Positions 56,071 to 64,000 of a stretch of DNA of 64,000 bases are shown here, piece by piece. Made by a program: the position numbers and the translations under genes. Source of the stretch: Rubrivivax albus (GTDB taxonomy: Bacteria; Pseudomonadota; Gammaproteobacteria; Burkholderiales; Burkholderiaceae_C). The notes below the pieces were generated by a model. It made no database searches and was not told the origin of the DNA. It worked only from the letters and a program-made list of their open reading frames with translations. The DNA lies in contig NZ_SACT01000001.1 of the NCBI RefSeq assembly GCF_004016515.1, positions 744,001-808,000 of the forward strand, read 5' to 3'. Numbering within the stretch: the stretch's first letter is position 1; each line of letters begins with the position of its first letter.

Positions 56071-57654
56071 ATGATCAGGTCTCCTTCCATGGCGCCACGG
56101 TCTTCGTGGGGCCGCCGGCCGGGCCGGGTGGTGTGCGGCTGGCGCGGGTTCTTGCTGCCGGTGCTGGTGTGGCTGACCCTGCTGGCGGGCTGCTCCGGGC
56201 TGCCACCGATGCCCGAGCGCACAACCAGCGCGCGCCTCTCCCCCAGCAGCGTCACGGCGATCGGACGCGCCGTGCAGGCCGACAACCCGGGCGATGGGCG
56301 CAGCGGGCTGCGGGCGTTGTCCGACCCCCTGGACGCCTTCGTCGCCCGCATGCTGCTCGTGCGTTCGGCCGAGGCGTCGCTGGACATCCAGTACTACATC
56401 TGGCGGCCCGACACGACCGGCCTGATGCTGCTCGACGCCCTGCGCCAGGCGGCCGACCGCGGCGTGCGGGTGCGCCTGTTGCTGGACGACAACGGCATCG
56501 CGGGCCTGGACGGGCGGCTGGCCGCTCTGGACGCCCACGACCGCGTGGAAGTGCGCCTGTTCAATCCATACCCGTTCCGCACCGCGAAGGCGCTGGGCTA
56601 CGTCACGGACTTCGCGCGGCTGAACCGGCGCATGCACAACAAGGCGCTGGTGGCCGACACGCAGGCGGCCATCGTCGGTGGCCGCAACATCGGCGACGCC
56701 TACTTCGGCGCCGACCCGGCGCTGGACTTCGCCGACCTGGACGTGCTGGCCGCGGGCCCGATCGCCGACGACGTAGCGGCGGCCTTCGACGACTACTGGA
56801 ACAGCGCACTGGCCTACCCGCTGGCGGCGCTGGTGGATGCGGAGCCAGGCGCCGCCCCGTCGTCGAACGATGACAACGCCGCACCGGACGTGAACGGCGA
56901 CCGCTATCGCCGCGCCCTGCGCGATGCCCCCCTGGCGCGGGACCTTGCCGCCGGCCGCCTGGCGCTGGAATGGGTGCCGATGCGCCTGGTGGTCGACCCG
57001 CCGGACAAGGCCGCAGCCCCACCCGAGCGGTGGATGGCGGCGGACCTCACCGAAGCCCTGGGCCCGGTCCGCGAGCAGGTGGATCTGATCTCGCCGTACT
57101 TCGTGCCCGGGGCCGGCGGCACGGCTTGGCTGGCCCGCCACCCGGCCGCCGGCGTGCAGGTGCGTGTGGTCACGAACTCCTTGGCGGCCACCGACGTGGC
57201 GGCCGTGCACGCCGGTTATGCCCGCCGCCGGGTCGACCTGCTGCGTGCCGGGGTCCGGCTGTACGAGCTCAAGCCTGAGCCCGGGCGCCGGACGGGCGGC
57301 GTGTGGCCGGTGGGCGGCAGCAGCACCGCCAGCCTGCACGGCAAGACCTTCGCCATCGACCGCCAACGGGTCTTCGTCGGCTCCTTCAACATCGACCCGC
57401 GTTCGCTGCGGCTGAACACCGAGATGGGCCTCGTGATCGACAGCCCGGCGATGGCCGAGGCGATGCTGAAGGGCCTCGACGCGAAACTGCCCCTCAGCAC
57501 CTACGCCCTGCGGCTCACCGGAGACGGCGATATCGAATGGGTGGAGCAGACCCCGGCCGGCGAGGTGGTGCATGACGCGGAGCCGCGCGCCAGCGTGTGG
57601 CGCCGCCTGCTCGTGACCCTGCTGTCGTGGCTGCCGATCGAGGGACTGTTGTGA
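56071..57654 (+). CDS. Phospholipase D-family lipoprotein (cardiolipin synthase-like)
   Basis: A 527-residue lipoprotein with signal peptide and lipobox TLLAGC near residues 29-34. Two HKD motifs mark the catalytic halves: HNKALVADTQAAIVGGRNIGD and HGKTFAIDRQRVFVGSFNIDP. Such enzymes join or cleave phospholipids, as in cardiolipin synthesis. The ATG at 56071 has a GGAG site; the ATG at 56062 is an alternative adding three residues. It is divergent from the kinase gene. Confidence 0.92.
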   Translation: MIRSPSMAPRSSWGRRPGRVVCGWRGFLLPVLVWLTLLAGCSGLPPMPERTTSARLSPSSVTAIGRAVQADNPGDGRSGLRALSDPLDAFVARMLLVRSAEASLDIQYYIWRPDTTGLMLLDALRQAADRGVRVRLLLDDNGIAGLDGRLAALDAHDRVEVRLFNPYPFRTAKALGYVTDFARLNRRMHNKALVADTQAAIVGGRNIGDAYFGADPALDFADLDVLAAGPIADDVAAAFDDYWNSALAYPLAALVDAEPGAAPSSNDDNAAPDVNGDRYRRALRDAPLARDLAAGRLALEWVPMRLVVDPPDKAAAPPERWMAADLTEALGPVREQVDLISPYFVPGAGGTAWLARHPAAGVQVRVVTNSLAATDVAAVHAGYARRRVDLLRAGVRLYELKPEPGRRTGGVWPVGGSSTASLHGKTFAIDRQRVFVGSFNIDPRSLRLNTEMGLVIDSPAMAEAMLKGLDAKLPLSTYALRLTGDGDIEWVEQTPAGEVVHDAEPRASVWRRLLVTLLSWLPIEGLL

Positions 57655-57688
57655 GGCTTGGCCTCGGTCCGTCAAGGTGGACAAATCC

Positions 57689-59728
57689 ATGTCAACGTCA
57701 CTCGTGTTGAAGCGCCTTACATTGACAACCATGCCCAACTTGCACACCGGTCGCTCCGGCGACACCTGGCGGCGGTGGCGCCGCGCTTGCGCCTGGAGCC
57801 TTGCCGGGGCGTTGGCGGCCCTGTCCGCGGTGGCCGCGCCCGTCGATGTGGCCGACCGCATCTACGTCGGCGGCCCCATCCTGACGATGGAGGACGCCCA
57901 GCCGCGTGCGGAGGCACTGGCCACGCGCAATGGCCGCATCCTGGCCGTGGGTTCGCGTGCCGACGTGATGCGCCATGCCGGCGCCAGCACGAAGATGGTG
58001 GACCTGGCCGGGCGCACGCTGCTGCCGGGCTTCGTCGACAGCCACGGACACGTGGTCGGCGGCGGCCTGCAGGCCTCGTCGGCCAACCTGCTGGCGCCGC
58101 CGGACGGCGACGTGACCGACATCCCGTCGCTGCAGCGCGTGCTGCGCCAGTGGCAGGCGGAGAATGCCGAGGCCGTCAAGCAGCTGGGCATGATCATCGG
58201 CTTCGGCTACGACCCGGCTACGATGGCCGAACGCCGGCATCCCACGGCGGCGGAGCTCGATGCGGTTTCCTCCGAACTGCCGGTGTACCTGATGCACCAG
58301 TCCGGGCACTTCGGGGCGGCCAACTCGCTGGCCCTGAAGCGCGCCGGCTTCACGGCGCAGACGCCCGACCCGGCCGGCGGCATCATCCGCCGCCTGCCGG
58401 ACGGCAGCCCCAACGGCGTGCTGGAGGAGACGGCGCACTTCCGCGCCCTGGGCGCGCTGATGGGCAGCCTGGGCAACGCCGGCTTCGAGGCCTTCGCCCG
58501 CGCCGGCGCGCGCATGTGGACCCGCTACGGCTACACCACCGCCCAGGAAGGGCGCGCGGACACCAACAGCGTGGGCGTGCTGCGCCGGGTGGCGACCCAG
58601 GGCGGCTTCGACATCGACATCGTCGCCTACCCGGACGTGCTGCTGGACCGCGACTTCATCGCTGCCAACGTCTCCGACCAGTACGTGAACGGCGTGCGCG
58701 TCGGCGGCGCCAAGCTGACCATCGACGGCAGCCCGCAGGGCTTCACCGCCTGGCGCGACCGCCCGTACTACAACCCCGTGGGCGGCGACTATGCGCCAGG
58801 CTACGCCGGCTACCCGGCGGCCAGCGAGGCGCAGGTCAACGACGCCATCGCCTGGGCCTTCAAGAACCGCATCCAGATCCTCACCCACGCCAACGGTGAG
58901 CGCGCGTCCGACGTGCTGCTCAGCGCCATCCAGGCTGCACAGAAGCAGCACGGCCCCGGCCGCCGCCCGGTGCTCATCCACGGGCAGTTCATGCGCGAGG
59001 ACCAGGTCGACACGATGAAGGCGCTGGGCGTCTTCCCGTCGCTGTTCCCGATGCACACCTTCTACTGGGGCGACTGGCACCGCGACCACACCGTGGGCCC
59101 GGTGGTGGCCGACGACATGTCGCCCACCGGCTGGGTGATGCAGCGCGGCATGATGTTCGGCACCCACCACGATGCGCCGGTGGCCTTCCCGGACTCCATC
59201 CGGGTGCTCGACGCCACCGTCACGCGCCGTTCGCGCTCGGGCGACATCCTGGGCCCGAAGCACCGCGTGCCGGTGGAGGTGGCGCTGAAGGCGATGACGA
59301 TCTGGCCGGCCTGGCAGCATTTCGAGGAGGACCGGAAGGGCTCGCTCGCGCCCGGCAAGCTGGCCGACCTGGTGGTGCTTTCCGACGACCCCACGGCCAT
59401 CGACCCCGAGCAGCTGGACACGCTGCGCGTGGAGCAGACGATCAAGGCCGACAAGGTGGTCTACCAGGCGCCGCCCGCCTCGGCCCGCAAGGCGCAGGGC
59501 GCCGTGTCCTCACCGGCCCTGGGCAGCGACGGCGGTCAGGCCTTTGCGCAGGCGCTGCAGCAGGTGGCCACGTATTCGGAGCTCCTGGGCCTGCCGGCGG
59601 CGGAGGTCCAGCGCCGTGCCGCGTGGCTGAAGGTGACCGGGCCGCAGCACACCGGTGCCTGCCTGTCGGGCTACCTGATGCGCACGATGACTCCGCGGCC
59701 CACCCCGGTGGCCAGCGGCGCGGAGTGA
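57689..59728 (+). CDS. Exported amidohydrolase (YtcJ-like family)
   Basis: A 679-residue metal-dependent hydrolase. A signal peptide follows an N-terminal extension (WSLAGALAALSAVAA). The amidohydrolase barrel has the metal motif LPGFVDSHGHVVGG, a middle Lys/His region and a terminal segment with PGKLADLVVLSDDP. ATG 57689 has an AAGGTGG site; ATG 57731 is possible too. The family includes N-substituted formamide deformylases; substrate is unknown. The barrel protein gene starts 35 bases later, so they are likely co-transcribed. Confidence 0.88.
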   Translation: MSTSLVLKRLTLTTMPNLHTGRSGDTWRRWRRACAWSLAGALAALSAVAAPVDVADRIYVGGPILTMEDAQPRAEALATRNGRILAVGSRADVMRHAGASTKMVDLAGRTLLPGFVDSHGHVVGGGLQASSANLLAPPDGDVTDIPSLQRVLRQWQAENAEAVKQLGMIIGFGYDPATMAERRHPTAAELDAVSSELPVYLMHQSGHFGAANSLALKRAGFTAQTPDPAGGIIRRLPDGSPNGVLEETAHFRALGALMGSLGNAGFEAFARAGARMWTRYGYTTAQEGRADTNSVGVLRRVATQGGFDIDIVAYPDVLLDRDFIAANVSDQYVNGVRVGGAKLTIDGSPQGFTAWRDRPYYNPVGGDYAPGYAGYPAASEAQVNDAIAWAFKNRIQILTHANGERASDVLLSAIQAAQKQHGPGRRPVLIHGQFMREDQVDTMKALGVFPSLFPMHTFYWGDWHRDHTVGPVVADDMSPTGWVMQRGMMFGTHHDAPVAFPDSIRVLDATVTRRSRSGDILGPKHRVPVEVALKAMTIWPAWQHFEEDRKGSLAPGKLADLVVLSDDPTAIDPEQLDTLRVEQTIKADKVVYQAPPASARKAQGAVSSPALGSDGGQAFAQALQQVATYSELLGLPAAEVQRRAAWLKVTGPQHTGACLSGYLMRTMTPRPTPVASGAE

Positions 59729-59763
59729 CGCGGTCGAGTTCCCGGGCAGAAGGGCGGTCGGCG

Positions 59764-61212
59764 ATGTCGAGAGTTCATGGGCGCCTTGCCCTGGTGGCGG
59801 CGACGCTGATGGCGGTCGCCCCGGTCGTTGCGCAGGCGGCCGAGCCCGCCAGCGACCCCACGGTGTTCCACCGCAGCGAGGCCTTGACCTTGCGCTGGCA
59901 TCTGCAGGCCGGCATCAACGCGGTGGCCGAGCAGAACCTGTTCTGGCGGCTGGCTGACACCACCGCGCCGGGCAGCGGCTTCGATGCCGACACCGAGTGG
60001 CTGGAGTTCTACGCCAAGCCCGGGGTCAGTGGCGAGGCGATGCTGGGGGGCGGCAGGACGCTGTACGGCCGCCTGTCCGCCGTTGGTTCCTACACCGCCG
60101 GCACCGACGCCTTCGACCGCGGCGACACCGGTGCGGCCACGCTGGAGGAGGCGCACCTCGGCCTGCGTGGCACCACGGCCGGTGGCATCGGCTACGACCT
60201 CGCGATCGGCCCGCAGGAGCTGAAGCTGGGCACCGGCATGCTGGTGGCCAGCGGCGCGTCCAGCGGATTCGAACGTGGTGCCCTGAAGTTCGGCCCGCGC
60301 AAGGCGTGGTCGCGTGCGGCGGTGGCGCGACTGTCGCAAGGCGGCTTCACCGGCACGGCGTTCTACCTCGGCCCCAACGAACTGCCGTCTTCGGATGGTG
60401 GCAACCGCCTGGCCGGCGTGGACCTGCGGCGCGATGACGGCGAGGGCGGCCACCTGGGCGCCACGCTGCTGCGCGTGCAGCGCTCCGGGTCGCCCTACGT
60501 GCAGGCTGCACCCGGCGGCGCGGGTGCACCCACCATCCTGCCGGGCGCGCGCGCCGGCACACGCACGCTGGACCTCTACGCCCGCACCTCGCCGTCGACC
60601 GGCCTGCTGGCCGGCTGGACGCTGGCCGCCGAACTGGCGCTGCAGCGCAATGGCGCCATCGACCTGAAGGCCTGGGCCGGCCGCCTGCAGGTCAGCCGGG
60701 CGCTTGCCGGCGTGCGGTGGGCGCCGACACTGAGCTACAGCTACCAGACCTTCTCCGGCGACGACCCGGCGACCGCTGCGCTGGAGCGCTTCGACCCGCT
60801 GTACTACGAAGGCAGCCCCAGTGCGTGGTCCACCGGCTCCAAGTCGTCGATGGCCTTCATCAACAGCAACGTGCAGGCCCATGCGCTGGCGCTGCGCGTG
60901 CAGCCCACGCCACGCGACACGCTGACGCTGCGCTACGCCCACGTGCGCGCCAACGAACTGCGCAGCCCCATCCAGTTCGGCCAGGCCACGCGGCTGGACA
61001 CGTCAGGTTCGGACGCCAACCTCGTGGCCGGCGTCACGCGGCCCCACCTGTCGGACGACGTGTTCCTCGAGTACAGCCGGGTCGTCAACCGCCACACCTA
61101 CCTGTCGGCCGGCGTGGCGGTCGCCATGGCCGGGGCCGGCATCCGCGACGCGGCCGGTGGCCGGGCCCCGGACTGGCGCGGAGCCTTCGTCAACGTCGTG
61201 ATCAACCACTGA
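59764..61212 (+). CDS. Alginate-export-like outer membrane barrel protein
   Basis: A 482-residue protein with a signal peptide (residues 1-25, ending AQAA) and a body of amphipathic beta strands with short turns (LRWHLQAGINAVAEQNLFWRLAD, TLYGRLSAVGSYTAGTDAFD, LTLRYAHVRANELRSP), typical of the alginate_exp porin family. It probably forms an outer membrane channel for an acidic or amide compound. It lies directly after the amidohydrolase, so channel and hydrolase may act on the same substrate. Confidence 0.8.
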   Translation: MSRVHGRLALVAATLMAVAPVVAQAAEPASDPTVFHRSEALTLRWHLQAGINAVAEQNLFWRLADTTAPGSGFDADTEWLEFYAKPGVSGEAMLGGGRTLYGRLSAVGSYTAGTDAFDRGDTGAATLEEAHLGLRGTTAGGIGYDLAIGPQELKLGTGMLVASGASSGFERGALKFGPRKAWSRAAVARLSQGGFTGTAFYLGPNELPSSDGGNRLAGVDLRRDDGEGGHLGATLLRVQRSGSPYVQAAPGGAGAPTILPGARAGTRTLDLYARTSPSTGLLAGWTLAAELALQRNGAIDLKAWAGRLQVSRALAGVRWAPTLSYSYQTFSGDDPATAALERFDPLYYEGSPSAWSTGSKSSMAFINSNVQAHALALRVQPTPRDTLTLRYAHVRANELRSPIQFGQATRLDTSGSDANLVAGVTRPHLSDDVFLEYSRVVNRHTYLSAGVAVAMAGAGIRDAAGGRAPDWRGAFVNVVINH

Positions 61213-61252
61213 CCACGCGCTCCCGGCGTGAGGCCCGCAGCACGGCGGGTGC

Positions 61253-62323
61253 CTAGAGGTGGTCGGCCAGCGAGATGCCGAATCCCAGGGTGTGCTGGCG
61301 GCGGTTGTAGTCCACCAGGCTCTCGCCGTAGCCGCCGAACCACTGCACGATGCCGCGCACGCGGCGGGTGAGCGGGAAGGTCCAGTGCACCTGCGCGGCG
61401 CCGCGCCCGGTGGCCAGGTTCAGCCGGCTGCTCAGCGAGAACTGGTGCCGGCCCGGCGCCCAGACGACGGTCAGGTCACCGTGGCCCAGGTAGTCGACGA
61501 TGTCCGGGTTGTCATCCTCGGCCCTGGCCTCGCGCACGCGCAGCCATGGCCGCAGGATGACCGCCACGTCGCCCCGTTCCACGCCGAGCTGCGCCACGAT
61601 GCGGTTCCAGCTGCGCGACAGCGGCTCCGCCCGGCCGTTGGACTGGTGGTTGATGCCCAGCGCGGCCAAGCGCCAGCGCCAGCCCCACAGGTCCAGGTCC
61701 GGGTGCAGCGCCACCATCAGTTCCGGCTCGTAGTTGGTCTCGCGGAACGGCCGCGAGATGCCCGCGTTGAAGACCTGCCAGTGGCTCTGCTGCGTGTAGG
61801 CGCCCCAGATCGACAGCGGCATGTCGAGCTCGCGCCCGAAGTCGGCCAGCTTGAACTTGAAGCTCAGCTGGAACTTGGCCTCGGTGTCCTGGATGTTCAG
61901 CGGGGCGTCCAGCGGCGGCTTGGAGGGCGTGCCGGGCTCGCGGTTGGGGGCGTCGCTGACGCGCCCCAGCAGCATGTAGCTGGGGCGGTGCGCGCGCAGG
62001 TCGAACCGGCTGTCTTCCGGCGGCGCGCCCAGGCCCCAGCGGTCGCCGATCAGCGAGCGCTGCCGCGGGTCCGGCTCCGGGCTGTCCAGCAGCAGGGCGC
62101 GGGCCTCCGGCGTCGTCTGGGCCGCCGGCAGGCGGCTTTCCACCGCGGCGTCGTAGCAGGCCACGCGCAGCGTCGGGTCGGTGATGGTCTTGCAGCGCAG
62201 GATCGCGTCGGTGTCCAGCGCCAGGGCCGTGGCCGGCGCCAGGCACGACAGGGCCAGCAGCCTGCGCAGCCGCGCCCCGCGGCCGCGCGCCGTTGTGGGC
62301 CCGGCCGGGCGCTCAGTCGCCAT
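61253..62323 (-). CDS. pldA: Outer membrane phospholipase A
   Basis: A 356-residue outer membrane enzyme with a signal peptide (residues 1-36, ending ALA), an N-terminal extension and a 12-strand barrel. The catalytic triad region is intact: the His and Ser lie in GINHQSNGRAEPLSRSWNR and the Asn follows in SWNR. It cleaves phospholipids that reach the outer leaflet and acts as a calcium-dependent dimer. Its first 11 bases overlap the end of the ABC exporter gene upstream. Confidence 0.93.
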   Translation of the reverse strand: MATERPAGPTTARGRGARLRRLLALSCLAPATALALDTDAILRCKTITDPTLRVACYDAAVESRLPAAQTTPEARALLLDSPEPDPRQRSLIGDRWGLGAPPEDSRFDLRAHRPSYMLLGRVSDAPNREPGTPSKPPLDAPLNIQDTEAKFQLSFKFKLADFGRELDMPLSIWGAYTQQSHWQVFNAGISRPFRETNYEPELMVALHPDLDLWGWRWRLAALGINHQSNGRAEPLSRSWNRIVAQLGVERGDVAVILRPWLRVREARAEDDNPDIVDYLGHGDLTVVWAPGRHQFSLSSRLNLATGRGAAQVHWTFPLTRRVRGIVQWFGGYGESLVDYNRRQHTLGFGISLADHL

Positions 62324-64000
62324 CGTCGGTCTGCCCGAACTGCATCGCCGCGAGCTTGGCGTACAGCCCGCCGCGGGCCACCAGCTCGTCGTGGCGGCCG
62401 ATGTCGACGATTCGCCCGCCCTCCAGCACCACGATGCGGTCGGCCTTCAGCACCGTGGCCAGCCGATGGGCGATGACGATGGTCGTGCGGTCCTGCATCG
62501 CCGCTTCCAGCGCCGCCTGCACCATGCGCTCGCTCTCGGCGTCCAGCGCGCTGGTGGCCTCGTCCAGCAGCAGCAGCGGCGGGTTCTTGAGCAGCGCGCG
62601 CGCGATGCTGATGCGCTGGCGCTGGCCACCGGACAGGCGCACGCCGCGCTCGCCGAGGAAGCTGGCGTAGCCCTCGGGCAGGGCGAGGATGAAGTCGTGC
62701 GCGAAGGCTGCCTTGGCCGCGGCGATGACCTCGTCGTCGCTGGCCCCGGGCCGGCCGTATCGGATGTTCTCCAGCGCGCTGGTGGAGAAGATGGTGCTGT
62801 CCTGCGGCACGATGCCCACGCGCCCGCGCAGGTCCCCCAGCGCCAGCCGGTCCACCGGCACGCCGTCGAGCAGGATGCGGCCGGCGGCCACGTCGTAGTA
62901 GCGCAGCAGCAGCTGCAGCACCGTGCTCTTGCCGGCGCCGCTGGGACCGACCAGCGCCACCGTCTCGCCGGGCCGCACGTCCAGCGTGAAGCCGTCGAGC
63001 GCCGCCTGCTTCGGGCGCGAGGGGTAGTGGAAACGCACGTCCTCGAAGCGCACCGCTGAGCCGCCGTGCGCAGGTGGCAGTGGCAGCGGCGTCGCCGGCT
63101 CGCCCACCGGGCTCTGCGTGGCCAGCAGCTCCATCAGCCGCTCGGTGGCGCCGGCGGCGCGCAGCAGTTCGCCATAGACCTCCGACAGCACGGCCACCGA
63201 GCTGACGAAGATGATGACGAAGAAGACCGTCTGCCCCAGATGGCCGGCGGAGATGTCGCCACGCAGCACCGCCTGCGTCCCCTGGTACAGGCCCCAGATC
63301 AGCGCGCCGAAGGTGGCCGTGATGATGAAGGCCACCAGCAGCGAACGCACCCGTGTGCGCTTGCGCGCGGTGTCGAAGGCGCTTTCGGTGGACGTGTCGA
63401 AGCGCGCCGCCTCGCGCGCCTGCTGGTGGTAGCTCTGCACCACGGGGATGGCGTTGAGCACCTCGGCGGCGATGGCGCTGGAGTCGGCCACGCGGTCCTG
63501 GCTGGCACGGCTGAGCTTGCGCACGCGGCGGCCGAAGTACAGGCTGGGCAGCACCACCAGCACCAGAATGCCCAGCACCTGCGTCATCACCACCGGGTTG
63601 GTGACGATCAGTGCCACCAGCGCGCCGATGCCCATCACCGTGTTGCGTAGCCCCATGCTCAGCGACGAGCCGACCACGCTCTGCACCAGCGTGGTGTCGG
63701 TGGTCAGGCGGCTGAGCACCTCGCCGGTGGCCGTGGTCTCGAAGAACTCGGGGCTCTGCTGCACCACGTGACGGTAGACGGCGTTGCGCAGGTCGGCGGT
63801 GATGCGCTCGCCGATCCAGGTGACCATGTAGAAGCGCAGCGCCGAGAAGATGCCCAGCGCGGCGCCGACGGCGAACAGCAGGCCGAAGTGCTCGCGCATG
63901 GCCACCAGCCGCTCGCCAGGCGCGGCGGCCACCAGGCCGTCGTCGACCAGGCTCTTGAGCGCCACCGGGAAGGCCAGCGTGCTCAGCGCGGCCATCACGA
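62313..64000 (-). CDS. MsbA-like ABC exporter, 3' part (5' end outside window)
   Basis: At least 561 residues of a half-type ABC exporter. Five or more membrane helices fill residues 1-310 (counted from 63998), then the ATPase with Walker A GPSGAGKS, signature LSGGQRQR, Walker B LLLLDEATSALD and the H-loop IAHR. The frame stays open to the window edge, so the true start lies beyond it. Lipid or lipid-like cargo is typical of the MsbA-related group, and it is coupled to pldA; cargo here is inferred. Confidence 0.93.
   Translation of the reverse strand, partial: VMAALSTLAFPVALKSLVDDGLVAAAPGERLVAMREHFGLLFAVGAALGIFSALRFYMVTWIGERITADLRNAVYRHVVQQSPEFFETTATGEVLSRLTTDTTLVQSVVGSSLSMGLRNTVMGIGALVALIVTNPVVMTQVLGILVLVVLPSLYFGRRVRKLSRASQDRVADSSAIAAEVLNAIPVVQSYHQQAREAARFDTSTESAFDTARKRTRVRSLLVAFIITATFGALIWGLYQGTQAVLRGDISAGHLGQTVFFVIIFVSSVAVLSEVYGELLRAAGATERLMELLATQSPVGEPATPLPLPPAHGGSAVRFEDVRFHYPSRPKQAALDGFTLDVRPGETVALVGPSGAGKSTVLQLLLRYYDVAAGRILLDGVPVDRLALGDLRGRVGIVPQDSTIFSTSALENIRYGRPGASDDEVIAAAKAAFAHDFILALPEGYASFLGERGVRLSGGQRQRISIARALLKNPPLLLLDEATSALDAESERMVQAALEAAMQDRTTIVIAHRLATVLKADRIVVLEGGRIVDIGRHDELVARGGLYAKLAAMQFGQTDDGD

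Overview
The window is a GC-rich chromosomal segment of a betaproteobacterium of the order Burkholderiales, probably near Leptothrix, Rubrivivax or the Comamonadaceae. The evidence is the block gyrA-pheA-tyrA-aroA/cmk-rpsA-ihfB-lapA-lapB with a fused aroA-cmk gene, a tmRNA tag reading ANDERFALAA, a glnA-DUF4124-glnL-glnG nitrogen cluster and a PEP-CTERM protein. No species name can be given from the sequence alone.

Layout. 1-9.2 kb: the 3' part of dnaE, a small secreted protein, a serine hydrolase, a convergent sensor kinase/response regulator pair, a ComEA-like DNA-binding protein and lapB. 9.3-19.3 kb (minus strand): lapA, ihfB, rpsA, aroA-cmk, tyrA, pheA, a DUF2059 protein and gyrA, joining translation, aromatic amino acid synthesis and DNA topology genes. 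19.5-22.1 kb: an OmpA-family protein, ubiG, gph and the tmRNA gene ssrA.

22.1-36.7 kb: a 14.6-kb integrated element bounded by a 26-bp direct repeat of the tmRNA 3' end. It carries a P4-type tyrosine integrase, a double AlpA-like regulator, a primase-polymerase/RepA-like helicase, an origin-like iteron region, a chain of overlapping small genes ending in a probable small terminase and a large terminase, a GIY-YIG nuclease flanked by three helix-turn-helix-like repeats on each side, a membrane-anchored coiled-coil protein, and a repressor-like gene beside a strong palindrome. No capsid, portal, tail or lysis gene is visible. I read it as a phage satellite with its own terminase; a reduced prophage is the alternative. 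It is the most novel part of the window.

36.7-64 kb returns to chromosome: a 2OG-Fe(II) oxygenase-like protein, a fluoride channel, a GGDEF cyclase, AIM24, EI24 and CinA-like proteins, then glnA with a sigma-54/NtrC-type promoter followed by glnL and glnG. Next come a GH19 peptidoglycan hydrolase abutting an XAC2610-like lipoprotein (a likely toxin/immunity pair), xth, folA, thyA, a PEP-CTERM protein, an ECF sigma factor near a Ser/Thr kinase, a phospholipase D-type lipoprotein, an amidohydrolase beside an outer membrane barrel, pldA, and the 3' part of an MsbA-like ABC exporter cut by the window end.
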